Below, piece after piece: positions 63,246-64,000 of a stretch of DNA of 64,000 bases. Numbering within the stretch: the stretch's first letter is position 1; each line of letters begins with the position of its first letter. The position numbers were made by a program, and so were the translations under genes. The notes under the pieces were generated by a model. That model had not been told where the DNA came from. It made no database searches and saw only the letters and a list, made by a program, of their open reading frames with translations. This DNA is from Accumulibacter sp003538495 (GTDB taxonomy: Bacteria > Pseudomonadota > Gammaproteobacteria > Burkholderiales > Rhodocyclaceae), in NCBI RefSeq assembly GCF_029255145.1, contig NZ_JAPUVQ010000042.1, positions 5,733 through 69,732 of the forward strand, given 5' to 3'.

Positions 63246-63389
63246 GGCAGCCCGATCGCCGCCGAGGCGGTGCGTCGGATCGGCGAGTTATATGCGATCG
63301 AAGCGCAGGCCAAGAACAAAACAGAAGGGGAACGCGCTGCTCTGTGCCGAACCTGCAGCCAGAAGCGCCGGCCGCCCTTCGGCCGTTAG
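63246..63389 (+). pseudogene. Remnant of an IS66-family transposase
   Basis: The 47 codons from 63246 read GSPIAAEAVRRIGELYAIEA followed by a charged segment, which resembles the region of IS66 TnpC just after the catalytic core. No start, DDE residues or terminal repeats remain, and the frame ends at a TAG at 63387-63389 soon after similarity is lost. It is a short internal fragment of a lost element. Confidence 0.6.
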
Positions 63390-63425
63390 GCCGGAAATGG
63401 CTCTTAGCCGATTGCACGACCATCG

Positions 63426-63843
63426 CTACCTGCGGGAATCGCCAAGCGGAATACTCAGCGTAGCGAAGACCGCATACCCTTCGACGCGGTTCTGTGCCCC
63501 GAACTCCCGGTAGCCGCGCAGGCCGGCGTAGGCCGCCCGGCCATTGAACTTGACCACGTAGCCGATCTCGGGGCCAAGCGCTGCGACGCGCGACTTGAAC
63601 GCGCCGACCTTGTTGCCGCTGCCGCTGTCGCCGCTGAGTTGCTGATACACGTAGCCGACCCACCCCAACCTGCCAGTTGGCCGACAGGAACTGCGAGGCG
63701 GCCCAGCCGAGGTGCGGGTCGATGCCGTTCTTGACCTTCGTGTCCGGGTTTTCCCGGTTGTAGGTGACGCCCAGCCCCGCTGAGACCTCGCCGTCGGTGC
63801 TGTTGTAGTGCGTCCCCAGCGGCGCAGCCTGCCACGGCGTCAT
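63426..63843 (-). pseudogene. Truncated, frameshifted outer-membrane protein of the MetA-pathway family
   Basis: The C-terminal part of a beta-barrel protein of the 'meta-pathway of phenol degradation' type is visible. The first part (63843 to about 63665) reads GEVSAGLGVTYNRENPDTK and GWAASQFLSANWQVG. The second part, in another frame (about 63665 to 63426), reads VGYVYQQLSGDSGSG and ends in the barrel pattern FATLSIPLG. A 4-base insertion near 63660-63670 shifts the frame. About two thirds of the N-terminal side is missing, apparently cut off next to the IS3-like element. Confidence 0.68.
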
Positions 63844-63881
63844 GGGTCCATCCTTTCGGTCGGGATCACGACGACATGACG

Positions 63882-63940
63882 TGGTCTAATTTCCCTGGAC
63901 ACCTCGATAGGTGGATGATCCACCTTTAGAGGAGCAATTG
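63882..63940 (+). mobile_element. Left end and leader of an IS3-family element
   Basis: The region between the truncated pseudogene and the transposase start probably contains the left terminus; a TG at 63882 (TGGTCTAATTTCCC) is a candidate tip, which I cannot verify without the right end. It includes mutually exclusive hairpin arms: CACCT (63900-63904), AGGTGGAT (63909-63916) and ATCCACCT (63918-63925). A GAGGAG site precedes the ATG. Confidence 0.5.
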
Positions 63941-64000
63941 ATGAGCCAAGAACGCAAGACGTTCGACCCGAGCTTCAAGCTGCAGGTCGTTCAACTGATC
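63941..64000 (+). CDS. IS3-family transposase OrfA, 3' end beyond window
   Basis: The first 20 codons read MSQERKTFDPSFKLQVVQLI, the typical N terminus of an IS3-family OrfA helix-turn-helix protein (compare the common RKxYxxEFKxQVV pattern). OrfA binds the element's ends and OrfB supplies the DDE catalytic domain by frameshifting. The gene is cut by the window end, so integrity cannot be judged. GAGGAG lies seven bases before the ATG. Confidence 0.78.
   Translation, partial: MSQERKTFDPSFKLQVVQLI

Overview
The window is about 64 kb of GC-rich, densely packed bacterial chromosome. Gene families and gene order point to a betaproteobacterium of the Rhodocyclales, most like 'Candidatus Accumulibacter' or a close relative. 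This placement is inferred from synteny and protein similarity recalled from memory; no search was run. The orders that support it are rplU-rpmA-obg-proB, pilS-pilR-ampD, argH/algZ-algR/hemCDXY, dusB-fis-purH-purD-hemF, lptD-surA-pdxA-rsmA and amgK-murU-pepP-ubiH. Almost everything is core housekeeping. Accessory material is confined to the last 1 kb.

Layout: 1-3356 (+) holds a 5'-truncated trpB2, a SPOR-domain membrane protein, coaE and zapD, the first three with overlapping stop/start codons. An MFS carrier and a YcgR-like PilZ protein follow. 6074-9034 (-) is rplU-rpmA, a terminator, then obg-proB. It is divergent from ispB, which is followed by tRNA-Pro(CGG) and by PP0621-pilS-pilR-ampD (+). 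An aminotransferase and the GTP-type PEP carboxykinase (-) face a MaeB-type malic enzyme (+) across a 358-bp divergent region. This pair sets the PEP/pyruvate/C4 node. Then come a patatin lipase, a PBP7-like peptidase, hemA-prfA-prmC and grxD.

26863-30582 holds an AhpD-like protein, a frameshifted BamE-like lipoprotein, and a Ser/Thr kinase fused to a cyclic-nucleotide-binding domain, just downstream of argH. The AlgZ/AlgR two-component pair, a di-heme c-type cytochrome and hemC-hemD-hemX-hemY run on the + strand and meet dusB-fis-purH-purD-hemF coming from the other side. With hemA, the window carries six haem-biosynthesis-related genes. The min division genes, ubiH-family, pepP, murU and amgK follow on the - strand, divergent from lptD-surA-pdxA-rsmA.

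55811-61967 (-) holds a small DUF2892 membrane protein with a near-ideal class II CRP-type operator, the Crp/Fnr regulator likely to act on it, exonuclease III, and an RND efflux permease with its adaptor. A two-ACT-domain protein (62419-62841) is the last intact core gene. The right edge is a scrap zone: an IS66 transposase remnant, a truncated and frameshifted outer-membrane-protein pseudogene, and the start of an IS3-family element cut by the window end.

I found no CRISPR array, prophage, toxin-antitoxin pair, or clear new multi-gene system. The best leads are the kinase-cNBD fusion, the self-contained Crp/operator/DUF2892 module, and the mobile-element junction at the right end.
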